From the NCBI GenBank assembly GCA_947568835.1, contig OX387610.1, positions 15,171,001 to 15,235,000 of the forward strand: DNA of 64,000 nt. The letters run 5' to 3'. This DNA comes from Protonemura montana (Eukaryota > Arthropoda > Insecta > Plecoptera > Nemouridae). The notes under the pieces were generated by a model. The model saw nothing but the letters and a program-made list of their open reading frames with translations, had not been told where the DNA came from and made no database searches. The position numbers were made by a program, and so were the translations under genes. The first letter of the stretch is position 1. Each line of letters opens with the position of its first letter. Below, in pieces: positions 22,338-32,885 of this stretch.

Positions 22338-23008
22338 GCAATGATTAATTATAGACAACAAACTTATATGGGACCCTCATATAAACAGAACTGAACTTTT
22401 AGTTGCTTCAGGTTGCTTTCTTGTAAAACACATTATGAAAACATGCGACTTCAACTCCGCTAAAGCTGTCTACTTTGCATATGTGGACTCAAGACTGAAC
22501 TATGGCATAGTAAAGTGGGGACAATCACAACGGGCATCTAAATTGTTCAGACTCCAGAAGCGGGCGGTCAGGTACTTGGCCAATGTGAGCTACGACCCAA
22601 CTACACCAGGGACCTTTTATAAGGACTCATGCAGGCCATTATTCAAAAAGTTCAATATACTGCCATTGCCCTATATTTACATTTACAGTAAAATAATGTA
22701 TGTCATGCAAAATAAGCAAGTAGAAATAAGTTTAGAAACTCATGGCCATATGTTACGAGGCAATAATGTAATAAACTTATCTGTCACAAACATGAATGAC
22801 AAGAGCCCTGTCTTGATGGGGGTATGCATTTTCAATAAACTGCCAGCTGATATTAAAGCTAGACTGACGAACCAAGACTTCACTGGAAAGCTAATGAACT
22901 TTTTAACATCAAACTGTAGGTACTCACTACTACTATTATGTTTGACCAACCCAATTTTAACATATGTCAACCAATCTGGAAATAAACAATGTATTATTAT
23001 TATGTAGT
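22338..23008 (+). mobile_element. 5'-truncated LINE, C-terminal part of the reverse transcriptase ORF
   Basis: The frame reads 'IIDNKLIWDPHINR', 'VYFAYVDSRLNYGIVKWGQ', 'LFRLQKRAVRYLANVSYDP' and 'LFKKFNILPLPYIYIYSKI', the region after the RT domain in Jockey/CR1-like LINEs. It ends 'aataaacaatg' plus a TAT/ATT-rich tail. The LINE at 41570-43060 has the same organisation and the same 3' end type, so both belong to one lineage. All catalytic RT motifs are missing by 5' truncation. Confidence 0.85.
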
Positions 23009-23089
23009 AACGTACAAGTGTTCCCTCTATTAGTTAGGGTTCTGTTCATGAGCGACAGCATCACGCTGATGAGATTGTGGAAGTTCAAT

Positions 23090-24609
23090 TAAGTCCAGGA
23101 TCTCGTTAAGAAGGGCACACGATGCACCACTGCAATGTTGCTAAGTATGATGCACGCAGAGACAATTTTGAATGCCATTGAGGGCATCTAATGCAGAACA
23201 CGGTCCTTATGACAGCATCGTCACGTTGATTTGAAGGAACTATTAAGCCGTTCCACGCAATTCCTCACTCGTGCTTGCGTCTTGTTGAAATTGGCTGATG
23301 GTGAGTAAGGAGCCAGATTTTCCACTGACACCATATTAGCCAAGGATCAAGGGGGTAGCCACTATCTCCTAGGAATAATAATAATAACAAATTATATATT
23401 AGTACTTTTTACACATTTGTTTAATTAAATATATTTAAATAAAATGTTAAAATATTAAGTATTGAAGTAACTTGAAATGTTTAACACTGTTTCTTGTCAT
23501 CCCAAGGTCCAATTTAACAAACAAGAACCAATTGTCGGTAAAGAAATAACTTATCCCAACCCATGCATGAATCAACCTATTAGCCAAGAAGATTTGTTGC
23601 CTGGCAAGTACTGCCCGGAGTTGCGAGTAGCCCGAGATAAATGCATCGTGGTTTCTTCCACAGTAATTGGAAACAATGTTCATCACCTTCAATGCTGCAT
23701 CGCATACCTGTAACACATTACCAACTATTACTTTATATTAAGAATTTACTTTTATATAAACTCTGTGCAGGGAAAAAGCATTTCAACTTTGCTCAGAGTA
23801 GCATTGCTAAGCTGGGTTTTGTAGCAACAGAGAAAAAGGACTTAGGTTCACCAAGCAAGTAAGCAAACAGAGCTAACAAAGTTTGAACAAACTGCACTAG
23901 AGAAGAACGGGGTTGTTTTGTATTCACCAATTGAACGTTGAGAGAGTGCTCTCCAAAATAATTCACATATATATGTTCGGGGTACAGTGGATCTAGTTTT
24001 GGAGGAGGTACAATTGAAATGTGCGCCCCATCCATGCAACCAATTATTCCCCGAAAAATTGAATTTGTTCTGAAATCTGTTAAGAAAAAAAATGCGTCAC
24101 ATTCAAGAAAAAGAAATACATTGGACGGGGAAAGGGAGGAACGGTTAATGGCTAGCTTTGTATTGAATTAGAAATGAATTTGAATTAGAAATAGCTACTA
24201 GAAATGAATGTCCTATAAAAAGATTTTTAAACTCACTTTGCTTTCACTGCAGCTTGCTGTAGTTGGGTGGATGGGAAACGAACCCAAAAGCCCAGGAGAT
24301 TGACAGACATTGCGGCAAAGGATTGGCTCATCATCAGATTTATCATTAGCTAGTGGCATCTGATAGCTTCCAGATGCAAAAGATCGAACTGCAGTCAGCA
24401 CCTGCAAACAAAATCTAGTATTAGTGTGGTCTAAACTCGTCAATGAGGGTTCGAATTATGGCTGTTGGCAGCCTAAAAATGTGCATGAATCCTAATTCGT
24501 CCATGGTAAATGCATCGAAACGAATGTTTAGTTGCCTCGATCGCCTCAATGCAGCTCTTTCTTCTCTTTCAATATTGGCAACTAGCCTGAACGCTTGCTT
24601 GGCCTCCAT
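23090..24609 (-). pseudogene. PIF/Harbinger transposase (HARBI1-like), decayed
   Basis: Read on the minus strand from 24609 the order fits HARBI1-type nucleases: 'RFDAFTMDELGFMHIFRL' and 'IRTLIDEFRPH' (N-terminal), 'VLTAVRSFASGSYQ', 'MSQSFAAMSV', 'RGIIGCMDGAHISIVPP' (first catalytic D in DGAHI), 'HSLNVQ', 'VCDAALKVMNIVSNYCG', 'HDAFI', then 'NFNKTQARVRNCVERLNSSF' (region of the catalytic E) and a final 'ACIILSNIAV'. The reading frame changes several times, and the first conserved block runs into a stop at FRPH. A good acceptor ('tttttcttaacag') before the DGAHI block suggests the original had an intron. It is most likely a dead transposon gene; a domesticated gene is less likely given the frame changes. 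Confidence 0.8.
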
Positions 24610-25000
24610 GTTTGTTTTGAAATCACATGCGGCAGGTCGCGCGCGGTTTCAAATTCAAGACTTGCAATCCGTAACATTTTCATGCGACATTAAACTTTAT
24701 TGCATGCGGAATCAGTTGAGACTAGGCACTAGATCGCTCACTCTCGATCGATGACAGTTGTTTATTGCCACCTGTTATCAACTAGACTAACTAACACATA
24801 GTTTTCTTTTCTCTCACTAGATGTCTTACAGAGATGAAAGTCTCCGCGACAACGGTTAGGTGTATTGGCGCACCAGTTTTGCAAACGTTGCAATATACAA
24901 AGTTTTGTATATATATTTGTATTTTGTCCCTGAGAAGTACAGTACACAAGTATGGGCAACGTCAGGTTACCTAAAGTATATGCATATAATATTGATAATA
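24610..25000. other. spacer, nothing recognised
   Basis: No supported feature. Confidence 0.4.
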
Positions 25001-26430
25001 GTAAAGTATAATAGAAATAACAATAATAATAAAAGTATATATTTACAGATGACAGTTTTGCAAATTGTTAGAAATGTTTTAATATTCATCAAGGGTGTAG
25101 AAGTGGTTGTTGAGAAGGAAGATACGCAGTTTAGAGTCAAAGCAGCTGCAGGTTGGAGAGTCTTTGACGAGGTCAGGAAGGTGATTGTGGATTTTGGTAC
25201 AAAGGTCTCGGGGGTTGTGTTTGAAAAGTGTGGCTCGGATTTCCTGTCTTCTCCTCGTTGCGTGGGAGTGAACGGAGGAGGCAGGTGGTAATAGGTCAGG
25301 GTGGGATCTGACCACATCTGACTAGGGTGCTTGCAATTTGAACGAGAGTGCAGGTGAGGGTAAGGATTTTGAGAGTTATGAAGCGGGGTTTGCATGTCTT
25401 ACGGCGGGATGCTTCTGCAATAATGCGGACCGCTTTATTAGGATGAAATCTTATTTAAATTGCAAACGCTTGCAATGCGCGGGGTATTTTGTTATTAACA
25501 ACACTATAACCGTCTCAAAAAGCCAGTGTCCAAGTAGCTCAATGGTTCAGAGCAACACCCGCGACAGGTGGAGATCGGGGTCCAAGTAGCTCGATTGGTT
25601 AGAGCAACACCCGCGACAGGTGGAGATCGGGGTCCAAGTAGCTCAATGGGTTAGCGCAACACCCGCGACAGGTGGAGATCGGGGTTCGAGTCCTCGTTTG
25701 GGCATCAATTCTTGGGACGGTTATGGTGTTGTTAATAATAAAATGTGGACCGCTTGTTTTTGGGCTACAAAGATTCTTTTTGCTTGGGGTAAAGTGCCCC
25801 AGAAAAGGAGGTTGTAGGATATGTGTGAGTGTAGGTGTGCATGATAGACTAGTTTGACGGAGTGGGGGTTGACTACCTTGTCAAGTTGGTGGAGGATGAA
25901 GCCGGCGGTTTTGATTATGGAGAGGATTTTTTGAACATGAAGTGTCCAGTCTAGGTTAGGGGTGATGTGGATGCCAAGGAATTTAGTCGAGGAGGCACTA
26001 GGAATTCCTTTGTTGTTGACTCAGGTGAGGGGAGAGAAGTCGGGGAGTTTGTTTTAGTGTGGAAGTTGATGAAGATGGACTTTGCTGGCTGGAGGGCTAG
26101 TTTGTTGTTTAGGTAATAAGAGGTGATAATAATTGTTTGGTAGTTTGTTTTAGTGTGGAAGTTGATGAAGGTGGACATTGCTGGCTGGAAGGCTAGTTGG
26201 TTCTTTAGGTAATAGGAGGTGATAATAATTGTTTGGGAGTTTCCAGCTTGGGTGAGGGAGCTGGAAGGTTTGGATTTCGGGCTGGTGAGAAGGTGGGTCG
26301 TGTCGTCTGCAAATTGGAGGCCTTGAGTGATAAGTTGGGGAAGGTCATTGACGTAGAGGAGGAATAGTAGAGGGGAAAGCACCGAGCCTTGGGGTACGCC
26401 TTGTTTTGATAAAGAGGGGGGTAGCAATTT
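25001..26430 (-). mobile_element. LINE fragment (reverse transcriptase), interrupted by a tRNA-array element
   Basis: On the minus strand 'QGVPQGSVLSPLLFLLYVND' and 'LQFADDTTHLL' are RT motifs 4 and 5 (FADD catalytic pair). Further on come 'YNLLFWGTLPQAKRIFVAQK', then after the insertion 'AVRIIAEASRRKTCKP' and a C-terminus 'LPDLVKDSPTC', 'FLLNNHFYTLDEY'. The order matches Jockey/CR1-like LINEs. The 3' tail lies near 25000-25045 (TAA-rich). A stretch of about 85 bases is duplicated in tandem at 26058-26235. 5' truncated and broken; it lacks the endonuclease and the first RT motifs. Confidence 0.8.
25436..25741 (+). mobile_element. palindromic tRNA-array element, copy 2
   Basis: Inserted in the LINE with a 14-bp duplication, one mismatch ('aatgcggaccgctt' 25422-25435, 'aatgtggaccgctt' 25742-25755). 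Head with 'aaattgcaaacgcttgcaat', short left arm, junction 'aaaaagccagtgtccaag', three tRNA-like units in plus orientation, the last with box B 'ggttcgagtcc', then right arm ending in 'gttgttaataataaa'. Confidence 0.9.
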
Positions 26431-26865
26431 GCTACCTTGCTGTAGAAATTAGCAATTTGCTCCCCTTGGTTCCCAAATTTAATTTTACTGAAGTTATTTG
26501 CTACAAAGCTCTAAATTGTGCCATCTCAGGGCTCTAAATAGCTGCACACAAAATAAGATTCCAATATTAGTTAATATTTTATTTTCCTTGGGGTTTACGC
26601 CTCCAATTTAACTTAAAATTTCAACCCCTAACTAAATCAGAGGTATTTTTCGAACGAATCAGTTGGGAGTTCAGTCAAGAATTTTAAAGTTGTCTTTAAT
26701 TTAGCGATACAATTTGCCCCTCGAACGCTTGAAGCAAATCTCTGTCCCCTGCAAGAAATCAAGAACGCAGTGGGAGGCAAATCCAGCAACTAACATCGAT
26801 GAAAGCCGGTGACTTTCCCCGGGAGCGACCAGTGTTCTCGACGCCGACCTCAAGACAACAACACA
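26431..26865 (+). promoter_or_regulatory. putative promoter and 5' UTR of the gene starting at 26866
   Basis: Sequence upstream of a well-formed first coding exon. No TATA box is obvious at a definite distance. The last 90 bases are GC-rich and continue into the exon. Location only; no element proven. Confidence 0.3.
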
Positions 26866-27061
26866 ATGGCGAGCTACTGGCCACCGCCGGCTTCACATTT
26901 CTACTCGCAGTTCGATACGCACTTCCCGGCCACAGCTACGCACTTCTCCGGCGTCCCGTCGCACTATCAAAGTAGCGTCGCGACGCATGGCTTCGGCGCC
27001 CCACACTTTCAAGTGGAGACGCCGCACGTGTTTCATCACGCGCCGAGCAGGACGTCGCCGG
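26866..27061 (+). CDS. first coding exon, unidentified protein rich in His, Pro, Ser and aromatic residues
   Basis: ATG in strong context ('aacacaatggcg') opens 65 codons starting MASYWPPPASHFYSQFD, followed by a consensus donor (ccg g|gtaagt). The upstream in-frame ATG at 26809 is less favoured because of its context. Composition (H, P, S, Y, F, T; few charged residues) is that of a low-complexity N-terminal tail as found in many transcription factors and RNA-binding proteins. That is only a resemblance. The exon is much more GC-rich than the surroundings and ends in phase 1. No later exon of this gene was identified. Confidence 0.65.
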
Positions 27062-27740
27062 GTAAGTGGCGTCGATTTGCGACATTTTGGATTTGGTTTT
27101 TGGAAGTGTTTTGTTTAATCGAATGATAGATTTTATTATCGGTCTCTATCTCATATAAGCATGTTATCAATACCTGGGTATTCATCTTCTACTTCAACTT
27201 GAACGGCAATGTAAACATTAATCATGAAGTTGTGGTGGAACAGAATTAACAATGATGTACCTACATAAAGGTATTTTATTGTCAAAGCAATAAAAATAAG
27301 ATCTAATTATGAAGGATAATTTGATCTGACCTTGAAGGGTTTTTTTTTTTATTTTTGACACGGAGATAATAAAAAAAGTCAAAAGTTTGCAATTAAAATG
27401 ATTAAACTTTTTGCTAATTTAAACAAGTGAATCACGGCTATTTAAATAATTGTCATTGCCAAAATGGTTTATGTCATCGGTGGGTTTCCAATATCCCGTG
27501 GAAATCAGGATATGCGCTTAAAAAACAAATTGATGGGATTTCTACCAATTAAAGTTTCCAATTAAAACGCAATAAAAAAACGACGAATTACATGAAAAAA
27601 TCCGAGTTATTTATCGAATGAAAACAATAGGAGGAATATTATTACAGAGAAATCGCAATCATGCTTTTTTCTTTAAACATCGCTCCAATGCTAAAGTTGC
27701 GATTGGTATTTTTATGCTTTTGACGTTTCTTTGCCGTTAT
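27062..27740. other. AT-rich, presumably first intron
   Basis: Nothing recognised except T runs near 27340. Confidence 0.4.
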
Positions 27741-28840
27741 CGACCCGGCTCCCAGCCTAGTCTATTACACCATGGGCCAAGTCGACCCGGCTCTCAGCCT
27801 AGTCTATTACACCATGGGCCAAGTCGACCGGCTCCCAGCCTAGTCTATTACATCATGGGCCAAGTCGACCCGGCTCCCAGCCTAGTCTATTACACCATGG
27901 GCCAAGTCGACCCGGCTCCCAGCCTAGTCCATTACACCATGGGCCAAGTCGACCCGGCTCCCAGCCTAGACCATTACACTATGGGCCAAGTCGACCCGGC
28001 TCCCAGCCTAGTCTATTACACTATGGGCCAAGTCGACCCGGCTCCCAGCCTAGTCTATTACACCATGGGCCAAGTCGACCCGGCTCCCAGCCTAGTCTAT
28101 TACACCATGGGCCAAGTCGACCCGGCTCCCAGCCTAGTCTATTACACCATGGGCCAAGTCGACCCGGCTCTCAGCCTAGCCTATTACACCATGGGCCAAG
28201 TCGACCCGGCTCCCAGCCTAGTCTATGACACCATGGGCCAAGTCGACCCGGCTCCCAGCCTAGCCTATTACACCATGGGCCAAGTCGACCCGGCTCTCAG
28301 CCTAGCCCATTACACCATGGGCCAAGTCGACCCGGCTCCCAGCCTAGTCTATTACACCATGGGCCAAGTCAACCCGGCTCCCAGCCTAGTCTATTACACC
28401 ATGGGCCAAGTCAACCCGGCTCCCAGCCTAGTCTATTACACCATGGGCCAAGTCAACCCGGCTCCCAGCCTGGTCTATTACACCATGGGCCAAGTCGACC
28501 CGGCTCCCAGCCTAGTCTATTACACCATGGGCCAAGTCGACCCGGCTCCCAGCCTAGTCTATTACACCATGGGCCAAGTCGACCCGGCTCCCAGCCTAGT
28601 CTATTACACCATGGGCCAAGTCGACCGGCTCTCAGCCTAGTCTATTACACCATGGGCCAAGTCGACCCGGCTCCCAGCCTAGTCTATTACACCATGGGCC
28701 AAGTCGACCCGGCTCCCAGCCTAGTCTATTACACCATGGGCCAAGTCGACCCGGCTCCCAGGCTAGTCTATTACACCATGGGCCAAGTCGACCCGGCTCC
28801 CAGCCTAGTCTATTACACCATGGGCCAAGTCGACCCGGCT
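27741..28840. repeat. 42-bp minisatellite, about 26 units
   Basis: Unit contains 'cgacccggctcccagcctag' and 'caccatgggccaagt'. The units are very uniform. Being a multiple of three it leaves frames open (DPAPSLVYYTMGQV repeated), but two single-base deletions shift frame (near 27830 and 28625) and there is no splice or start context, so I do not call it coding. Confidence 0.95.
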
Positions 28841-29077
28841 AATGTCAAACATTTTTTGCCTTGTCTTCAAATGCCTGCAGTCCTGCACGGGCCATCGTAA
28901 TTAAAGTCCTAACCTTCAAAACATTTCTTTGCATTGTTGACATTGCCTGCCATGGGTGGAGACCGTAGTATAAGGATCCTATCCTTATACTATAGGTGTA
29001 GACGACGGATACAAGAGTACAACCAACGTGAACATACATTTATATACCCAATTATCTTGATAAACAATAATTTTCCT
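28841..29077. other. spacer, nothing recognised
   Basis: Contains a perfect inverted repeat 'tagtataaggatcctatccttatacta' around 28966-28993, otherwise featureless. Confidence 0.4.
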
Positions 29078-29727
29078 AGATGAAATCTCATTTAAATTGC
29101 AAACGCTTGCAACGCGCGGGGTATTTTATTATTATCAACACCATAAACAAATAGCTCAATTGGTTAGAGAAACACCCGCGACAGGCGGAGATCAGGGTCC
29201 AAGCAGCTCAATTGGTTAGAGCAACACCCGCGACAGGTGGAGATCAGGGTCCAAGTAGCTCAATTGGTTAGAGCAACACCCGCGACAGGTGGAGATCAGG
29301 GTCCAAGCAGCTCAATTGGTTAGAGCAACACCCGCGACAGGTGGAGATCAGGGTCCAAGTAGCTCAATTGGTTAGAGAAACACCCGCGACAGGTGGAGAT
29401 CAGGGTCCAAGCAGCTCAATTGGTTAGAGCAACACCCGCGACAGGTGGAGATCAGGGTCCAAGTAGCTCAATTGGTTAGAGCAACACCCGCGACAGGTGG
29501 AGATCAGGGTCCAAGCAGCTCAATTGGTTAGAGCAACACCCGCGACAGGTGGAGATCAGGGTCCAAGTAGCTCAATTGGTTAGAGCAACACCCGCGACAG
29601 GTGGAGATCGGGGTCCAAGTAGCTCAATTGGTTAGAGCAACACCAACGACAGGTGAAGATCGGAGTTCGGGTCCCCGTTTGGACATCAATTTTTGAGACG
29701 TTTATAGTGTTGATAATAATAAAATAC
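29078..29727 (+). mobile_element. palindromic tRNA-array element, copy 3
   Basis: Flanked by 'ttttcct' (29071-29077 and 29728-29734). Head, shortened left arm, then about ten 52-bp tRNA half units in plus orientation, a final unit with a box B-like 'agttcgggtcc', and the right arm. The first eight or so units alternate 'ccaagcagctc' and 'ccaagtagctc', a 104-bp dimer. Confidence 0.9.
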
Positions 29728-29734
29728 TTTTCCT

Positions 29735-30145
29735 CTTCAATGTTCCGTTTTTCTACAACTGGCAACTTTGCATATCGAAGGAAATGCGAACAAGCGATCT
29801 TTTAACAACTCCAGTACGCAATTTGAAACAAGCTCCACAGTTAGGCATCTTAATTGTTAGCTCTGCTTTTATCCTGCTTACCTTGGTGGACCTTGCTCCT
29901 CTGTGTGCTCGCAGAAGACGTCTCAAGGATAAGGCGTGGTCCTTAACAAGGAGCAACTAGGTAATTGTGTACCTGAGCAGGTAGAGAAGCGATCCTGTTT
30001 GACAGGCGTCGCGACGTACAGGGCGCCTTTGTTAAAGAATGCGTCAAGGTCAGTTAGTTGAGTTGGCTGCTCAAGCTCATGGCTCAAGCTGGCTCTTCTT
30101 GGGCTCTTTTACTGCTGTTCTAGGTTGGTAAGACATGCCACATGA
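29735..30145. other. spacer, nothing recognised
   Basis: No supported feature. Confidence 0.4.
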
Positions 30146-30965
30146 GACAAGTTTGTGTGTGGTGTTTAACGACGCACTGTTTTGACATCTGGCCATGCGG
30201 CACTGGTCTAATGGCGTCCGTACATGTGTGGATGATGATGAACCTAACCTAGCCTAAAAGGCAGGAGCCCGGTGCTGGCACGTAGCCTACTCCTGTCGAA
30301 GACCAAGGTGACCACCGGCTTAACGTCCTTCCGAAGGACGGTACAACGCGAACAACAGGATTCCTCCACAAATCCATGCTGTCGAGAGGTTGCTAAGCAA
30401 GGCGAGTGAAGTTGCTGTACTAACTTTCATCCCTCTAACCTCTCTCCCGAACAGAACTGGTCATGTGTATGATGGTCATCCATCCAATACCTGACTCAGC
30501 GCAGTGTTGCTTAACTTTCATCCCTCTAACCTCTCTCCCGAACAGAACTGGTCATGTGTATGATGGTCATCCATCCAATACCTGACTCAGCGCAGTTTTG
30601 CTTAACTTTCATCCCTCCAACCTCTCTCTCGAACAGAACTGGTCATGTGTATGATGTTCACCCATCCAATACCTGACCAAGCGCAGTGTTGCTTAACTTT
30701 CATCCCTCCAACCTCTCTCCCGAACAGAACTGGTCATGTTTATGATGGTCACCCATCCAATACCTGACCCAGCGCAGTGTTGCTTAACTTTCATCCCTCC
30801 AACCTCTCTCCCAAACAGAACTGGTCATGTGTATGATGATCACCCATCCAATACCTGACCCAGCGCCGTGTTGCTTAACTTTCATCCCTCCAACCTCTCT
30901 CCCGAACAGAACTGGTCATGTTTATGATGGTCACCCATCCAATACCTGAACAAGCGCAGTGTTGT
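30146..30965 (-). mobile_element. 5S rRNA-derived SINE with 91-bp promoter array
   Basis: In minus orientation: tail ('gtggtgtttaacgacgcact') at the left, body ('cctccacaaatccatgctgt'), then about six 91-bp units from 30429. Each unit reversed contains 'aagttaagcaacact' (5S box A region) and 'attggatgggtgacc' (5S box C region). The 5' end of the 5S head is missing. Confidence 0.85.
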
Positions 30966-31236
30966 GAATTTAAAGACTTACATTAACTTCGATATGAACT
31001 TCAAGGAATAATTTTTCTGGAAGATTTATTGGCTAATATCCATACAAACAAGATATATTAGAGTCAGGTCCAACAGTTGACAGGTTTTTGAGAAGGTATT
31101 CAGAACAATTGGTGTGCAATTAGATTCCATGCGACCGTCCCACGTCACGGCTCAAGAAAATTCGCAATGCACCAGCATTAATCTCCGTCGGCATCTTTGT
31201 CACAGCTGGGCGTTGTTTCGAGTCGGGTCCCACGGT

Positions 31237-31267
<31 letters not shown>

Positions 31268-31501
31268 CGAATACTGCTTCAGTTTAGTGTTAGGACCCAA
31301 CGTCTTGAGCATCGACTCAATTAGCAATGATTACTGCAACAACAATCAGCTGCACGGTGCGATGAAGATGAATGATTTTTTGCACTAATTGTGTACAAAT
31401 TATGCAAGATTTTGTGAAATGTTAAATACTTTTAAAACTACATTCGGTCGCTTTCATTCACATGTGGGCAAAAAAACACTTAAAAAAAACATACAAATCA
31501 T
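30966..31501. other. spacer with GA microsatellite
   Basis: A (GA)n run lies at 31231-31260. Otherwise nothing recognised. Confidence 0.5.
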
Positions 31502-32494
31502 TTTATTATTATCAACACTATAACCGTCTCAAAAATTGATGTCCAAACGGGGACTCGAACCCCGATCTCCACCTGTCGCGGGTGTTGCTCTAACCAATTG
31601 AGCTACTCGGACCCCGATCTCCACCTGTCGCGGGTGTTGCTCTAACCAATTGAGCTACTTGGACCTCGATCTTCACCGTTCGCGGGTGTTGCTCTAACCA
31701 ATTGAGCTACTTGGACCTCGATCTCCACCTGTCGCGGGTGTTGATCTAACCAATTGCGCTACTTGGACCCCGATCTCCACCTGTCGCGGGTGTTGCTCTA
31801 ACCAATTGAGCTACTTGGACCCCGATCTCCACCTGTCGCGGGTGTTGCTCCAACCAATTGAGCTACTTGGACCCCGATCACCACCTGTCGCGGGTGTTGC
31901 TCTAACCAATTGAGCTACTTGAACCCCGATCTCCACCTGGCGCGGGTGTTGCTCTAACCAATTGAGCTACTTGAACCCCGATCTCCACCTGTCAAGGGTG
32001 TTGCTCTAACCAATTGAGCTACTTGAACCCTGATCTCCACCTGTCGCGGGTGTAGCTCTAACCAATTGAGCTACTTGGACCCCGATCTCCACCTGTCGCG
32101 GGTGTTGCTCTAACCAATTGAGCTACTTGGACCCCGATCTCCACCTGTCGCGGGTGTTGCTCCAACCAATTGAGCTACTTGGACCCCGATCACCACCTGG
32201 CGCGGGTGTTGCTCTTACCAATTGAGCTACTTGAACCCCGATCTCCACCTGTCGCGGGTGTTGCTCTAACCAATTGAGCTACTTGAACCCCGATCTCCAC
32301 CTGTCAAGGGTGTTGCTCTAACCAATTGAGCTACTTGAACCCCGATTTCCACCGGTTGCGGGTGTTGCTCTAACCAATTAAGCTACTTGGACACCGTTTG
32401 GGCATCAATTTTTTGAGACAGTTCAAGTGTTGATAATAGTAAAATGCCCCGCGCATTGCAAGCGTTTGCAATTTAAATAAGATTTCAACAAAAC
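31502..32494 (-). mobile_element. palindromic tRNA-array element, copy 4 (longest)
   Basis: Flanked by 'tacaaatcat' (31492-31501 and 32495-32504). Lies in minus orientation: tail arm at left, box B-bearing unit next to it ('ggactcgaaccccgatct'), about sixteen 52-bp half units, then the other arm and the head ('gcaagcgtttgcaatttaaa') at right. Confidence 0.92.
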
Positions 32495-32504
32495 TACAAA
32501 TCAT

Positions 32505-32885
32505 CTCCGCTGATGTCCGACATCTTTCATCAATGTGTCCGTATTAATTGCAGTTAAAACAAGACTTAACACAATTGATATAAAATATAATTCATTAATA
32601 AAACGCGGAAGAAAAAGCGGCCGTGTCGTTGGTCGGTAAGTCAACTTCTCTGTTTCAATTGTTCTCAATTACACACGAAGTAACTGTGAAAGTAGGTGAC
32701 AGTGATATGATTTACACTCATTAGTACCTAAGTTCAAGCTAACGACCAGTAGGCACTTGTTTATTGGTTATATAACCTCGGTCACTTGATTGACAGGCGA
32801 AGAGGACAAAAACACAGCTGGTGAATGAGAAGTCATTTTAAAATCAATGTGATCCAACTTGGTTTGACTCAATTCAATCGATAAA
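32505..32885. other. spacer, nothing recognised
   Basis: No supported feature. Confidence 0.4.

Noticed and set aside
27618-28900. Open frames encoding a 14-residue repeat DPAPSLVYYTMGQV
   Set aside because: 42-bp minisatellite with frame-shifting single-base losses, no splice or promoter context and very uniform DNA.
29130-32395. CRISPR-like array of regular 52-bp units
   Set aside because: Units are contiguous without unique spacers, the genome is animal, and the units are tRNA halves.
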